From Mycteria americana (lineage: Eukaryota > Chordata > Aves > Ciconiiformes > Ciconiidae), in contig NC_134367.1 in NCBI RefSeq assembly GCF_035582795.1, positions 84,117,062 to 84,181,061 on the forward strand: a stretch of DNA of 64,000 nt, given 5' to 3'. Positions 1-12,610 of the stretch are shown one piece after another. Every line of letters begins with the position of its first letter. The stretch's first letter is position 1. Below the pieces are notes generated by a model. That model was not told the origin of the DNA. It saw only the letters and a list, made by a program, of their open reading frames with translations, and ran no database searches. The position numbers were made by a program, and so were the translations under genes.

Positions 1-3000
1 TAAGGTTCAATGTCTGCATTACTTAGAAGCAGGGCTGAAGAGTTACACCAACAGCTTGAAACACGCACACTCCCTCCATCTCCCATCCAGGACTTGCTAG
101 CTCTGCCTTGACCAACAGGAACACCAGCAGCCTCGGGCTGTCACTGCAGGAGCCATCCTGCCTCTGGTCTCTAAGCCAGGTAGTTTAGTTTTTTCAAAGC
201 CTTGATTGCTATCAGGCTTGGATCCCAGACCTGATATTCACCATCTGCCACTCCAGCAGAGCTATCAGTTAAGTAAAAATGAGAGTGCCCCATGTTCCTG
301 ACCCTAATGGCTTCCCTTGCACTCCCCACTCCTCCTGCTACAGGCAGAAGCATAATCTGCTCCACAGAGTCAGGACAGCTGTCATGTTCCCTTTGGACAG
401 TACTAGGAAATGAGGACTTGGACCCACACAACCCACTTGATGTCCCAGCCACGAGGCAGCCCCCCATAAGAACGTATCTCCTTTGTGGGTCTTGTTTAGC
501 ACCTTGTCAGCAGTCAATAACAAAAAAGTACAGAAGGAATGGGAACCGATCCAAGATCCTGGATCTCAACCAAAAGATTTCGGCAGGAAGAAAGAGGAGG
601 AAGCCTAGAGGCATGGCTCCCAGAAGGAAGATTCCCACAGATATGGACTACAGAGGACAGCCATGCCTTTTGCATATTTTGAAGTGCCCTACTCAAGGGT
701 GACCTTGTCCAGCTTGAAGGAAAGCAACAGATTTTTTGTTTTGTTTCCTCAGGATGAGCTGTCCTGTTCCTTGTCATTGTGGGTGCAATCCTGGGACTCC
801 CTGTTCACAGCAGGAAAAAGGCAAGTGTAGCCCAGGTTATGCAGGAACACTACCCTGGGAATTCCTGCCCAAAAGGCAAGCCAACAAAGCAGCAGGGAAT
901 AGAACAGTGGCTGCTCATGCCTTCCTAAATGAAGAGTTAATCTCCAATAACTTTCTGCATCTTTAGCTATCTTTCTACAAAAGCCAAGTGGAGTCAAGAG
1001 TATTTCTAGATTGGACCATGTCTTTTATCCCATGTTTACCAAGAATGGAAATGGCATAAGAATGGATAGATAGGCCAAGATATTCCCCTGGTACTCTGCT
1101 CTACCAGTTCTCAGAAAACAAAATTCTTTCACTTGTAAGACTTCTTCCAAGAATAAACTTGGGAGATCAAATCATCTCCCACCAGACTTGAAGATAACCG
1201 AAAAGCCAAGAGAGCCCGTAGTCTGTTTTCTGTTTGCAGAAAAAATTCATAGCTCCACCTATCAGCAACTGGCAGAAGAGTCCACAAGCAGCTGGGACAC
1301 TGACTGTGGGAAAAAGTTGGAAACTTCATAGGCCTGAAAAGGTAATTAGGGCAGAGAAGCTGGGAAGGCAGAGCTAGCAAAGCAACAATTCCAAAATCAG
1401 AAGCCATCATCTGGCCTTCATCTGCCTCCTGTGCCTTCTATTCATCAGTCTCATCTGTCTATCTTCTTACTCTTTCCTCATCTTTTGTTCCCCTCAGCTC
1501 CTGTCTGCTGTTTTTTTCCTCCTTATCCCTATTTTCCACACAACCTCCTTCTGACATTCACTTGCTACCCCCCTGATGCTGAGTCGCTTGCACAGCTACT
1601 TAGAAGCGGTACGTCTCATCTGATGACATCATTATCACACTGACAGCAAATACCAGTAAGAAATGCAATGGTGGTGTTTGTGTTTTTGTAAGCCTATAAA
1701 CTAGATTCCATAAATTTATTGCCATATATAAATAGGAGCACACACTCTCTAATCATAAAATCATTATAACAGAGCTGATCGCAGTATAACATGGAATCTT
1801 GCTAAATAGAAAATCTGTTCATTTGCAGAATCAAATTAATGTTATCAAGATCTACTACAGTAAACTGCACTGCTAATATAAGCAAAGGTATAATTGAAAT
1901 AAATTTTGAATAATAAATTATTAACTAAAAATATCTTTGATAAACACACAACCTATGCAGATCAAATGCAAAAGCTACATAGCACCCTCTACCGATAACT
2001 GGATATAAAGTCAGGAATTTTTTTCTGGCTCATAATTCAGTTTTGTAAGAACACTGAGTAAACATAAGCTAGTTGAGCAATCATATAACACTGCGAATGT
2101 TTTAGTATAACCACACAGCAATGGAAAAATCTTCCTTCTCCCTCTCTAATTAGTCTGTGACAGTTGCCTTATACCACTGACAATTTGGCCCAAGCCATTC
2201 AAATATAACCCAGCCTAAGTCACCCCCTTTCTTCAGGATTAGCTAAGCCTTGAGTCTGAACACCTCTCAAGGTAAGCTCATTATACAGGCACGCCACAAA
2301 GAATTCCCCGTTAATAAAGTTGGTTTGCACATCTTGGCTAAATTTCATTTTAACCTTCATATAGGAGAAAGGACAAGGAACCTTGTAACCAACGGCACAA
2401 CAGTCACTGTAACAAAGCACCTTCCTCTTGGTTCTCACATGCTTAAAACCAGAAAGATTCCACTAGACTGCTTCAGACAGCTGTCTGCATCACTACAAAG
2501 CCTAACAGCATGTAACAAATATCCACAGCAATAATAAATAATATAGCTGAAAGCTATTTGTAATACTCACTAAAACACCACTCTTAAGTCAAAGCAGCTA
2601 TGGCTGTGACATTTGAAGAAGAGCCAGAGTGAAGCTCAGAGCTGGGAATCTCCCTTTCTGCACATCCAACGAGCAACCACTTCTGAGGTACTGGTCTGGG
2701 GTGCATTCAAAGTGTTTGCCGAAGCGAGACCCGAGCGATCTGGTACAAGAGCCAGCTAGTGCTAATGACATTGCAGGAACTCCAAAAGCCCTTACTTCTG
2801 TGCCCTTTCAAAAAGGTCAGTTTGTGGTACGAACGTAGGTGTCCGAACTGACATTGAAAGTATTGGATCAACAGCAGCCCATAGCTCACCGATGGCACCT
2901 CCGCTACTCAATGTCATTGCTGTCGTCTTCCTACCACCACCTCAGCAGCTTTGCTCCTTCTCACCTAAAATGGCCTCCCTGCCATTTCACATCCCAATCA

Positions 3001-6000
3001 CTTCCACACCTCGTCACACAGGCCTCTTGCTATGTCTCTACTCATTGCTCATTAGGTCTCCACTACAAAGCTGCCAGCACTAATCTGACCTGAGTATTGC
3101 ACAATTCAGGACTGAGATTAAATCCACTAGTTGTGGATATCGCTTTTTTAAGCAGCAGATGATTTACAGTTCCCAATTGTACTACCAAATAACAAGACAA
3201 ACTAAAAAGCAACTTAAAATATATCAGGAAATTGAAATATGCAAAAGTGATAGCTGCATTAAGACTGGATAATTATGTGACAAACCCGATCATAGCAAAC
3301 ATGGAAAAAACATGAAGAAGAGGAGGCAATCTTCAGTTTTTTGGTAAGAAATTAATAGTTTGAAAAAGAATACAATTAATTCAGAATGCATATTTTAACT
3401 TTCCTTAGTGGTTACTTCTAAGGGGAGCTCTGGCTAAGGACGAAATCCCTCTTAAGTCTTGTTCACATTTTGCTAGTCATGCAACAGGATTTGGGGGAGG
3501 ATTTTCGGCATGTTTTAACTAGCAATAACAACACCCCTAATGATAATAAGATAGAATACCAGAGTTCACAGAATGGGAAAGCTGGATGCACTGATTTACT
3601 GACATAACAGAGAGGAAAGGATATAAGACCCCTGTTAAAGTTTTGCAATAGACTACAAAAGGAGCAGTGGTACATATTAAGGTCATTAAGTCAGATAGTA
3701 CATATGGACAGAAAGGCCTTGTAAAGCATCCTACCAGGAGCACTGTGGGCAATATGAAGGCAGGAAGTTATGAACGCCTTCTTACTCCGGTGTAAGAATG
3801 GGATCTACTCGGTACACTCTTACTTCTCAGTATTCAGATTTTTTTATTTTGATAACAAGTACGTAAATTGATAATTTGTAAGCCTGTTACTTTTCAGAGC
3901 AAAGATAAACGTACCAACAACTTCAAAAACAAACAGCATGTACTAGCTAATAAACTAGAGGATGCATTTTGAGCAGATGCAGCTTTACTGGAATTAATGC
4001 ATTAACAGCACCCCCGGTTCCATTATCTCCGGAGTCTTTTAAAACATTCCTTTTAGCTCTCCTTATGAAAGGGTGGGGGGAGGGAAGAGAAGCCAGTCCC
4101 ACAAGCCAAAGGACTACCGAAGCTCCTAGACCTGAGCAGGATTTTGCTGCCATCATGTGGCAGCATGGTGCCACATGATCTCCGAGTCTCATTCTGTTGA
4201 AAACGCTCACTTCCCCGCTCTCTGTTCACAGAGTGAAAGAGGGGCTAAAAGATCCTACAAATACAGGGAAGGATTTTAACTGGCCAAGCTAACACAAGGG
4301 TTTCCTCCTGTCCCTAGCAAGCCAGCAGGAAAATGCTACTGAGTTTGTAAAGAGCACTTTCCAGAAAAATCAATGGCTTCCTTGTGATTCAAACATTACC
4401 ATTTTCAGCATGCACATGCACACACCACGCTCATTTATGTGTTCAAGCAGCACTACGCTCAGGTGACCAACTCGTCTGAAATCACTGAATCCCAAAAGGA
4501 ACTATATAATATTTGTCGCATCCATTTCAAAATGTGCTCGACTGCAGAACTGCACAACCTGCCAAGCAGCTTTAAGAAATCTTTAACAGTCAAGAGCCTA
4601 TTACTAGAGCAGTGGGTGTTCTTTGTTATTTGGGTCACCTTGCTGAGAAATAGAAAGATTTTTTTACTGATACAGTATTTTGTCATCCTAAAATGGCATT
4701 TTGAAACACTAAAAATAATTTTTAAAAAATCTACTTGTAAGTCTACTTTCTCCTATGAGGAATAAACCTCAAAGGTTTGGGGAATTTTCCAGCAGTGAAC
4801 ATACTGAAGTATTAATGGATTTATACAGGAGACATAAAGTACCATTAAGGCATTCAGATAGATACTTTCATATAGTATAATGCACTCAAGAAGCTTAGTC
4901 AGGGACGTGAATGTAAATCAAATAAGTTAACTCATTGATTTGAAGTTCTTACTTTTGCCGAGGGCCAGAAACACTTGCACTCCACAGCTGTAATGGCAGG
5001 TAACTTAAATCATTTCTTAGTACTTGCTAGTCACTATTTTGCTGCAACTACTTCTTTTTAACCTATTGGCTCTGCTGTTGCTGGAAAAAAAATATATATT
5101 CTCAAAACAAAAAAAATTTAAGCAAAAATTTTTTTCTTAATGGATTTCTCTATCTGTACTCCAAAGCATTTTAGACTCAAACTATTATATAGCTTCTTAG
5201 AAGCCTGGTTTTAGTGTCAGAGTGTCATCTAAAAATGTAAGGAGTTTAGAGGACCACTTGCTCAGGCAGAACATGTAAAGTGCTATACAAATGCATGAAT
5301 TGTACAGGTATGGATGAACCACGTGTAATAATAAAACATACATAAACACAACTACATACATAAAATTATATTTTTTTAATAATTATATACATAAATTTAA
5401 GAAGATACATGACCAAGAAAGCAGGAGAAGGCTCAAACTAGAATAATTATTTTTTTTAAAGGTATATAGCAAGTTAGGTGTATATATACAACTGATTTCA
5501 AGTGAAAGCCCAAGCGTCACTTGGGCAGGAAGAACCTGCAGATAAGATAGAAAGATGTTTTTTTTCTCAGGGCTGGACAATCATTCTTTCCACTCCAGTT
5601 CTCAAATATTTCAGCTGCATGCCATACAGGCATTTCTGTGGCTTCTCTTACGTATTTATTTAAAACTCCAGCTTCTATTACACATATGCAGCACAGTAGT
5701 CTCCTGATGCAATTTATAGCTACTGCCAGACTCATGAAGTGATAAACTGCAGCAAGAGGTCCAGCCCCCCTTAAACCTATATATGCATTTGAATGAACCA
5801 AATGCTTTTGCATCACGAAGTTGAATCGCTGTCAGTAAAAACTTGAATTGTTCTAAAGAGACGCCAACTCTACCTCTTTAAAATCAATACATGTGTATAA
5901 TGATACCATCCTGCAGAGAACTGGGAGTTTCAATACGGTTTTCTTCTCAGGAGTTTAACACAGGAGAGAAGGAAATGGGCTCAAGAATACAAGCAGTATT

Positions 6001-8968
6001 CTTATAAATTGCATTTGCTAAAACCCAGAGTATTTCTTGAAAGAAATATAAATGGCAAAATGCTTCCACAGCTTGTGTGGGCACAACTCCAGTTGGCTTT
6101 AGAAGATCTAATATTTGATTTGAGACAGAATTGGCCTATCCTCAAAAAAATAGCCCTTAGCTTTTTTTCTACTTAAGAAAAAAACCTTCACAAAAAAACA
6201 TTTTTCCTTGGAGCTACACACATCTCAGTTTTTCAGCTAACACAGAGAGCATTCCCGGGTTGGCATGGACGTATCCACATCAGAATTTTGTGTGTCGACC
6301 ACCTTCTGTATTTTTTGAAGCATAGTTAACCATAGCACATATGTGTCTGCACACACGCCAAAGAAAGCTCTGTGCTTTAAATAGAAAAAATTGCTAGGAT
6401 GCAGAGAAAAGCGCTCAATCGCCCATAAATACTACTGGGTATCTAGCATGACCCTACACTGGCATGCTTGTCAGGGATGTTTAACGATCTGTTCTCATCT
6501 CAGATCTGAATACCCATGAACATGTCAGAGATGGACTGCAACATACCCGAGCAAAACAGCATGGGAAAAATGCAAAACATTTTTTGGAAATAAATCTAGC
6601 GCTTCTTGAAATTAAATTTGTTCACATTAGCTAGCAAAATGCTATGCTGAAATAAAAATCATGGTGATAGATCATCAGTAAAACTTATGGAGGAAAACAT
6701 CTGAGTTTCACAGTGCTATCATGCCTGTGAACTGCTTCAGGCAGTACCATGGAAGTTTTGGATAGTTAATTCCCGATTGGGAATATTTGCAAAATTATTT
6801 AAAGCAGAAAAGCAGAAAGAATTAATATTTTTAATGCATAATCATTAGAGCATTTCACAGATTATCATGTGACTATAACCAGTTATTTAACAACTTTATA
6901 CCTAACAGTATTATATTTTGATATTGATGTTCTGTTCAAGGTTTCTCCAAACACTATTCCTTTCATTACTAAGAACACAATTTTACACATGGTAAAAATT
7001 TAGAATACATTTTTGATAGGAGCAAAACTGCATAGAAACTATCAAAATAGTAAAGCGTGTTACATCAGTGCCCTCAAGTTTATTGTAATCTTACTTTTTC
7101 TGTCTTTCGCAACATAAGTGAAGGAAGCAGATACAGGCTATACAGTCAGGCAGTGTATTATTTTAGTACTTGATACCTGAGCAAATAAACTGCAACAGTT
7201 TACATTAGTTGAACAGAGTTTTTCATAGATGTGAAACCAGGAAGGACAACATGCCTATAGATCAACCTCTTATATCCAAATAATTTAGAAAGAAAGAGCA
7301 GTATTTTATACACATGTTGAGGACAGACACATTACTGAGAGGTATCAAATACTGACACATTTTTCTTCAATATGTATGTACAGACACGCCGAAGGTGCTC
7401 AACCTTCTAAACAAGAGCCCCAGTACGCAAAGCTCATTTAGAAGAGCAGTTAAACATTTAAAAACGCATTAGCCTTGTACAGCAAGTACGCACAGAATAC
7501 ATGATTGCTGTTAAATTTATATATTGGCATTGATATATACTTTATGGCCCTATTAGCCTCTGCACTGGGGACAGATCATGCAACTCATGCAAAAATCATT
7601 AATTCTATTATAATTACTGTAATTTTAGGGGTTTGTGCTTTCACTGATATTTATGAGCCACTTCACATGTAATGTCTAGATAACATGATAGCTCACATTT
7701 ATCTTTTTGACTGCTTATCAAAACTGACTCAGTTATTTAATTACAAAAGACACTCAAGGTAATTAAAGAAATTCCTGGGAAACGTCTGCTTTCTGTCACA
7801 GAGTGGCAGACAGAAAAGGTGTGTCAGAGTGACACCTCCTTATTTGTAAGACGTTTACTAACTCCAGCTTGTTTCTCCTGGGCCCAGAAAACAGCTATAC
7901 ACCTCTAACAATGCTTTGATGTATACATTCTTTCAGCTCACTTTTTTAAGGATATGTTCTTGTTAATGATTGTGGGTTTTACTTTGTATCACCAATGTAA
8001 TGGGAAGAATTGTAACTTGAAATTGTAAGTGTTCTACAGAGGTAAGATGTAAATCTAGCGGCCATTTGGTGAGAAGTCAAACTAACCATGCAAAAAGGCA
8101 GTTCATGCTTATACCAGGCACCTGTTTTACACAAATGTGAACTTCCTCATCCTTATCTGCCTTCCCAGGAGCCAAGCACATACTCAAAACACACAGCACA
8201 GAAACATTAAGGATTCACTGTAAGCGAGACAATGGCCGGTAAAGAACTTACTGCAATGGGGCAGAAGAATGGTTTTCAGGATGAGAAAGCTATTTCCAAT
8301 TTCTCACTCCAAAACAGATTCAAATGGCCTTTCTGTAACTAGTCTCTAACGTAATCTATGAGCTGAGAATACAGTTTACACTTTGTCTTGTCAAAGCCTG
8401 TCACAAAACAATTTATGGCTAGCAGTGAAGTTGGCAAGGTAATGGGAGCATCAAATTTACAGGCAATTAGCTCAGCAGGGAACCCATTCCGCAGGGACTG
8501 CTGGCAATAGGTGTTGCTGGCAAGATAACAGACAGAAGTGGGGTCAGGGTAATTACATGGACAATAACTGGGAAATTGATCAGCTACCTGCCAATGTTTA
8601 AATAACTTACCAAACTCAGTAACAAGAATCACCTGCCAAAGTGAGGGTTAAGATGGAAAAGGAATTATCTTTTTTTGATGATCATTACAACATAAAAACT
8701 TCCTTTAAATTTAAACTTGGCTAACTTAACTTTTAAATATTTTAAAAGCTGGACTGCTGGACCAGTGAGAGACAAATATGGAGACAATTTGAAAGTAACC
8801 TTTGGCAGAATTAAGGGATAATTTTAGAAATTATTAGTAAGAGACTGTTTATGCTACATTTAAGAAGCTCTGAAAATTTCCAGGACAAGGACGGCAGGTA
8901 GAGGCAATATCTTTCATTAGGACAACTACTATAGTTGAAAATGTAAACAATAAAACTAAATCCCCCAT

Positions 8969-8984
8969 CCCCCCCCCCCCCCCC
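8969..8984. repeat. C16 homopolymer
   Basis: An uninterrupted C run is preceded by TCCCCCAT. It is a simple low-complexity tract and is prone to length errors in sequencing. Confidence 0.9.
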
Positions 8985-9281
8985 AAAAAGAAGAAAAATT
9001 AGAATCTGGCGGAATATATATTGACAAACTGGAGAGTACTCCAAAGATCATCTCACAACACTGCAGAGCCAAAAAGAGGTGATGGACTGCTGATATTCGA
9101 CAAGACAAAGTGTAATTCCCTCAAACAGTATTGCTTCCAATGTCAAGGAGCCTCTGAAGAAAGCAAGCACAGACTCCTTCAAACTTGTACATCTGCTTTC
9201 TCTGGCACACTGTAATCCATTGTTGTCCACCTAGCCCTTTACAAGCAAAGGAAGAGCAGGAACCATGCAAAAGCAAAGGAT

Positions 9282-9308
9282 AACAACAACAACAACAACA
9301 ACAACAAC
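9282..9308. repeat. (AAC)9 trinucleotide microsatellite
   Basis: Nine perfect AAC units inside PCNX2 intron 10. On the transcribed strand it is (GTT)9. Confidence 0.95.
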
Positions 9309-12300
9309 GTAACACAGCATCACTTCTGTGACAGAGCGGCATTGTTAAGATTTTGCATTATTTGTGAGAAATGGATTTCAGAAGCCATGCTGAGAAGAAA
9401 AGATAAAATGTTTACAGGTCATAGAAATACTACTTTAATTTCAGTTCCTAATACTCTGTTGTGAAATGCCAGACCAGTTAAGACTTTACTACTGGAGCAG
9501 ACAATAGTAGGACTCGATAGACAGAAATAGCAAGTTATAATTTGAATTTAAGATCATTAAACATTAGTTAGTCTGCCTCAAGGCTTTCTTTAATGGCTTC
9601 TTTTGAGTAATATTTAAATACCTTCTCCAGTTTTGCATAACTTAGTTAAAAGGTATTTACCTATGGCCAATTCATAAGGCAATTACATTATTCTTGACAA
9701 ACCAGCCAGAGTTCATACCCTCCCCAGTCAAAATTCCTGCCCCCTTCACTAGCTGCAGTGTTACCCAGAAGTGCTACAGCTCCTGGCATGCCAGCACCTC
9801 TGATCTGCTGCTTCTCCCAACAACACCCCCAAAGCAAGAGGCCTCTTGCCATCACCTGGGCTGGGCCAATTCTCCTCGTAGATGAGCACATCAGGACACG
9901 GTCCATGCATATCCACATAGTTGCTCCACTGACTCAACTCAGTTTGACATTTTCCCTTTAGGACCAGCTTAATCTTAACACTATAAAGCAAGCATGATTG
10001 GTGAAAAGTGTTTTAAGAGCTTAAACACATCTACTGCAGACCTATCTATTGTTCTCCATAAGCTTATTCTAGATTCTGAAATCTGGACTCCCCAAGATCA
10101 AAACCCTATCCCTCCTATTCAAGGAGGATGCCACCTCTTATGTCCAGGCATTAATTTTCTCCTGCATACTTTGACCTCATAAAATCTAATTTGGATGGCT
10201 CATTAATGGATTCAGACACCAAGCCTAAAGCTGTTGTTTCTGCACTGTCTCAAGTACTCATGAAGAAGTACTGTCAGAGTCATTGTCTTATCCTTGGCTT
10301 ATCTCCTAGCCCATCAGAAAGTTAACTAAAGGAGATCTCAGAGGTGCTTTCCGTGTCTCTTTTCTAATATCCATTTATAACAGCAGCATCTCCTGTTGGT
10401 ATGGACTACTCGCACAATGAACATCTCTACCAGAGGAGGGCCCACCCTCAAGGGAATAATTTCTGTCAAGAGCTCTCCACAGACAGACATACAGAAGACT
10501 CTGTAACTGAAGCAATCATTTATTACGCCTTGGGCTTTATTTTATTCTATTTGCCTTTTTCTTTAGTAATAAAAAGTTCATTAGTTCATAACTGTGATTA
10601 TTTGGCTTATCTTTAACCATAGATAAGAAGCTAACCTGACATAAGTCATGTGCAAGCCTGCAGATGGGGACAGGGGAAAGGGGGAAGGAAAGATGCCTCA
10701 TTCCTGAACTGTCTTTAAAGCAGATTTGCCCCTCTATTTTCTATATGCTGTAAGTGTTCTATACTGTCTAAATACAAAATTACTTGATGGTGAACACCTG
10801 AAGAAAAAACAAAAACCCCGTCCCTTGCCACGCTACCTTTCAAACTCTGCACAGATGGTACGCACTGCCCATTGAACAAACAGCTCTCACTAATCTCTCT
10901 GGCCTAAACATATTACAAAGTGCCCTTGCAAAAACCAACTTGAACACGCTTCACGCTTCCTTGTCCTCTTTCCTTGTTTTTCATGTGAACTTCTGCTTTG
11001 TACTTTCCTTCACGCTGCTCTGTTCTTGGAAAAGCTTTTGTGTTCTGTCTTCCCATTGACTCCTATACAGAAACAGTCCTGGGAACCCACTCTACTGATT
11101 TGTTCTGTTCCCCAGTCTGAACTGCCACTGTACTCCGAGATTTCCGGCAAAGGTGCTGACTTTTAGAAATTAAATGCATGTAAATGGCTGCAAAAAATAT
11201 CTGAACTTGCTTTTGTTAACAGCATTTAGCAGACCCCTTAAAAATAATTCATATCCCTAGAGGTCCACAAACCACAAACTAGAAAACAGCACTTAACATA
11301 GTACAGGAAGACAGAGATATCACATAAGCATCTAGCAAAGACGGATTCAGAAGGACTTCTTATACGAGAAGGAAGATTGTTCTTCTTTTGATAAAAAGCA
11401 GATTAACTGATAAACGTCAGGGGACAGTAAACTATTTCTGAATATAGGACAGATTCAAGTTCATAGTTATATGATGGGGGAGGAGGGCAGTATTCTGTGC
11501 AAGGTGAAACCAAGACAGTTGCAAGAGTTAAATAGCCCCAAACTAAAATGTTTGATTTTGGGTCAAAACTGAACTCTACCAGGTTGGGTTTTTTTATTTT
11601 GCTAAGGACAGACAGAACATTTCTACTGTAGATGAACTCCCAATTATTTTTTTGTTTTAATCTTCACCCACTGGCTATTAAAAGCATGATTCTCATGTCT
11701 CTCTTAATAGCATCCTATCTAAAATGCTAACACTGTTCTTAACATGCTCCCAAGCTTTTCAAAAGTCTCCACTGAAAGGCAAACGCTTGAAGAACAGTAT
11801 TTACTATTAATGATGATCCTTCTCACACTCTCACTCAACTTTTCCGAATGCTGTATAACAGTATCAAAACCAAAATTATTTAATAAAAATACTTATGAAT
11901 AGTTAAAATTCTTTTCACAGATATGCAAACAACAGATCACATAGGAGAGTGTGGAAACCACAGTAATGAATATGGGTTTTATGTAGATCACTCCGGAAAG
12001 ACCTTTGAAAAAAGAAAATTGTTCAGATACCTTTACTCAGAGTGGCAAACTATCATTAGAGATTTCGTGCAAGGTGAAAGGCTCTGCTGCTAGAATCCAC
12101 AGGAAGCAGCGTCACTGGCTGATACTGACACAGCATTCAAAATCTACAAAGGTCCCAACAGGCATGGGAAGTGAGCAAGACAAGGTTGAGAGAATAGCTG
12201 GTAACAGTCTCACTTACTTTGTTTTATTTACAATCTTATTTATAATCACCACACTTGACTTTGGCTATTCCCAGAAAGTAATGAAAACACACTGGATAAT

Positions 12301-12516
12301 TCTGGTTTTCTTTTTCACTTTTTCTTATCAATATTCTTACAAAGCTGTCACTGTTTTAGCACAAAATAAAAAATGCATGCTTTGACATCTCTAGAAGAGG
12401 TTAGCATATTTATTCTCCCGTACTCCTTTTCACGTGCATCTTTCACAGTCATAATCAGTTTCATAGCTTCTAGCAATGAAAACTTTTAATGTTTCTAAAA
12501 ATAAAGGCTTACTTAC

Positions 12517-12610
12517 TGAGCATTTGAAATACAATCACAGTTTGATAGCTGATGTCGAAAATTTCCTTCCTTCTGACAGCCAGCCTTTAAATAACAGGAT
12601 CTGATTTCCC
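12517..12610 (-). CDS. PCNX2: PCNX2 coding exon 10 (last exon seen)
   Basis: This 94-nt exon has a strong T-rich acceptor (tattttctaaag|GGG) and donor GCTCA|GTAAGT. It continues the exon 9 frame as G-EIRSCYLKAGCQKEGNFRHQ, then a Cys-containing stretch ending SNA, leaving two bases. GEIRSCYLK follows FIDENG as in other pecanex proteins. The next exon, expected to start the Ser-rich run before the first core membrane segment, was not found in the 12.5 kb to the left. Confidence 0.9.

Larger units (their letters stand above)
1..12516 (-). other. PCNX2 intron 10 (partial)
   Basis: No coding segment with pecanex character, no RNA gene and no intact mobile element is visible here. I looked on the minus strand for the expected membrane-core entry sequence and did not find it. 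The stretch holds an (AAC)9 microsatellite, a C16 run and an AT-rich block with many homeodomain-type sites near 7.5-7.8 kb. Scattered open frames of 60-126 codons on either strand have no family resemblance and look like chance. Confidence 0.75.

Noticed and set aside
9282-9308. Array of short identical units
   Set aside because: It is an AAC microsatellite, not a CRISPR or other spaced array.
9121-9342. Minus-strand QMYKFEGV... stretch resembling the pecanex pre-membrane FYKF motif
   Set aside because: The similarity is limited to three or four residues, with no membrane segment following and no matching splice sites.
10840-10918. Possible PCNX2 exon 11 (acceptor near 10918, donor near 10840)
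   Set aside because: In the phase left by exon 10 it meets a stop; only the phase 0 frame is open, and it does not resemble the expected sequence.
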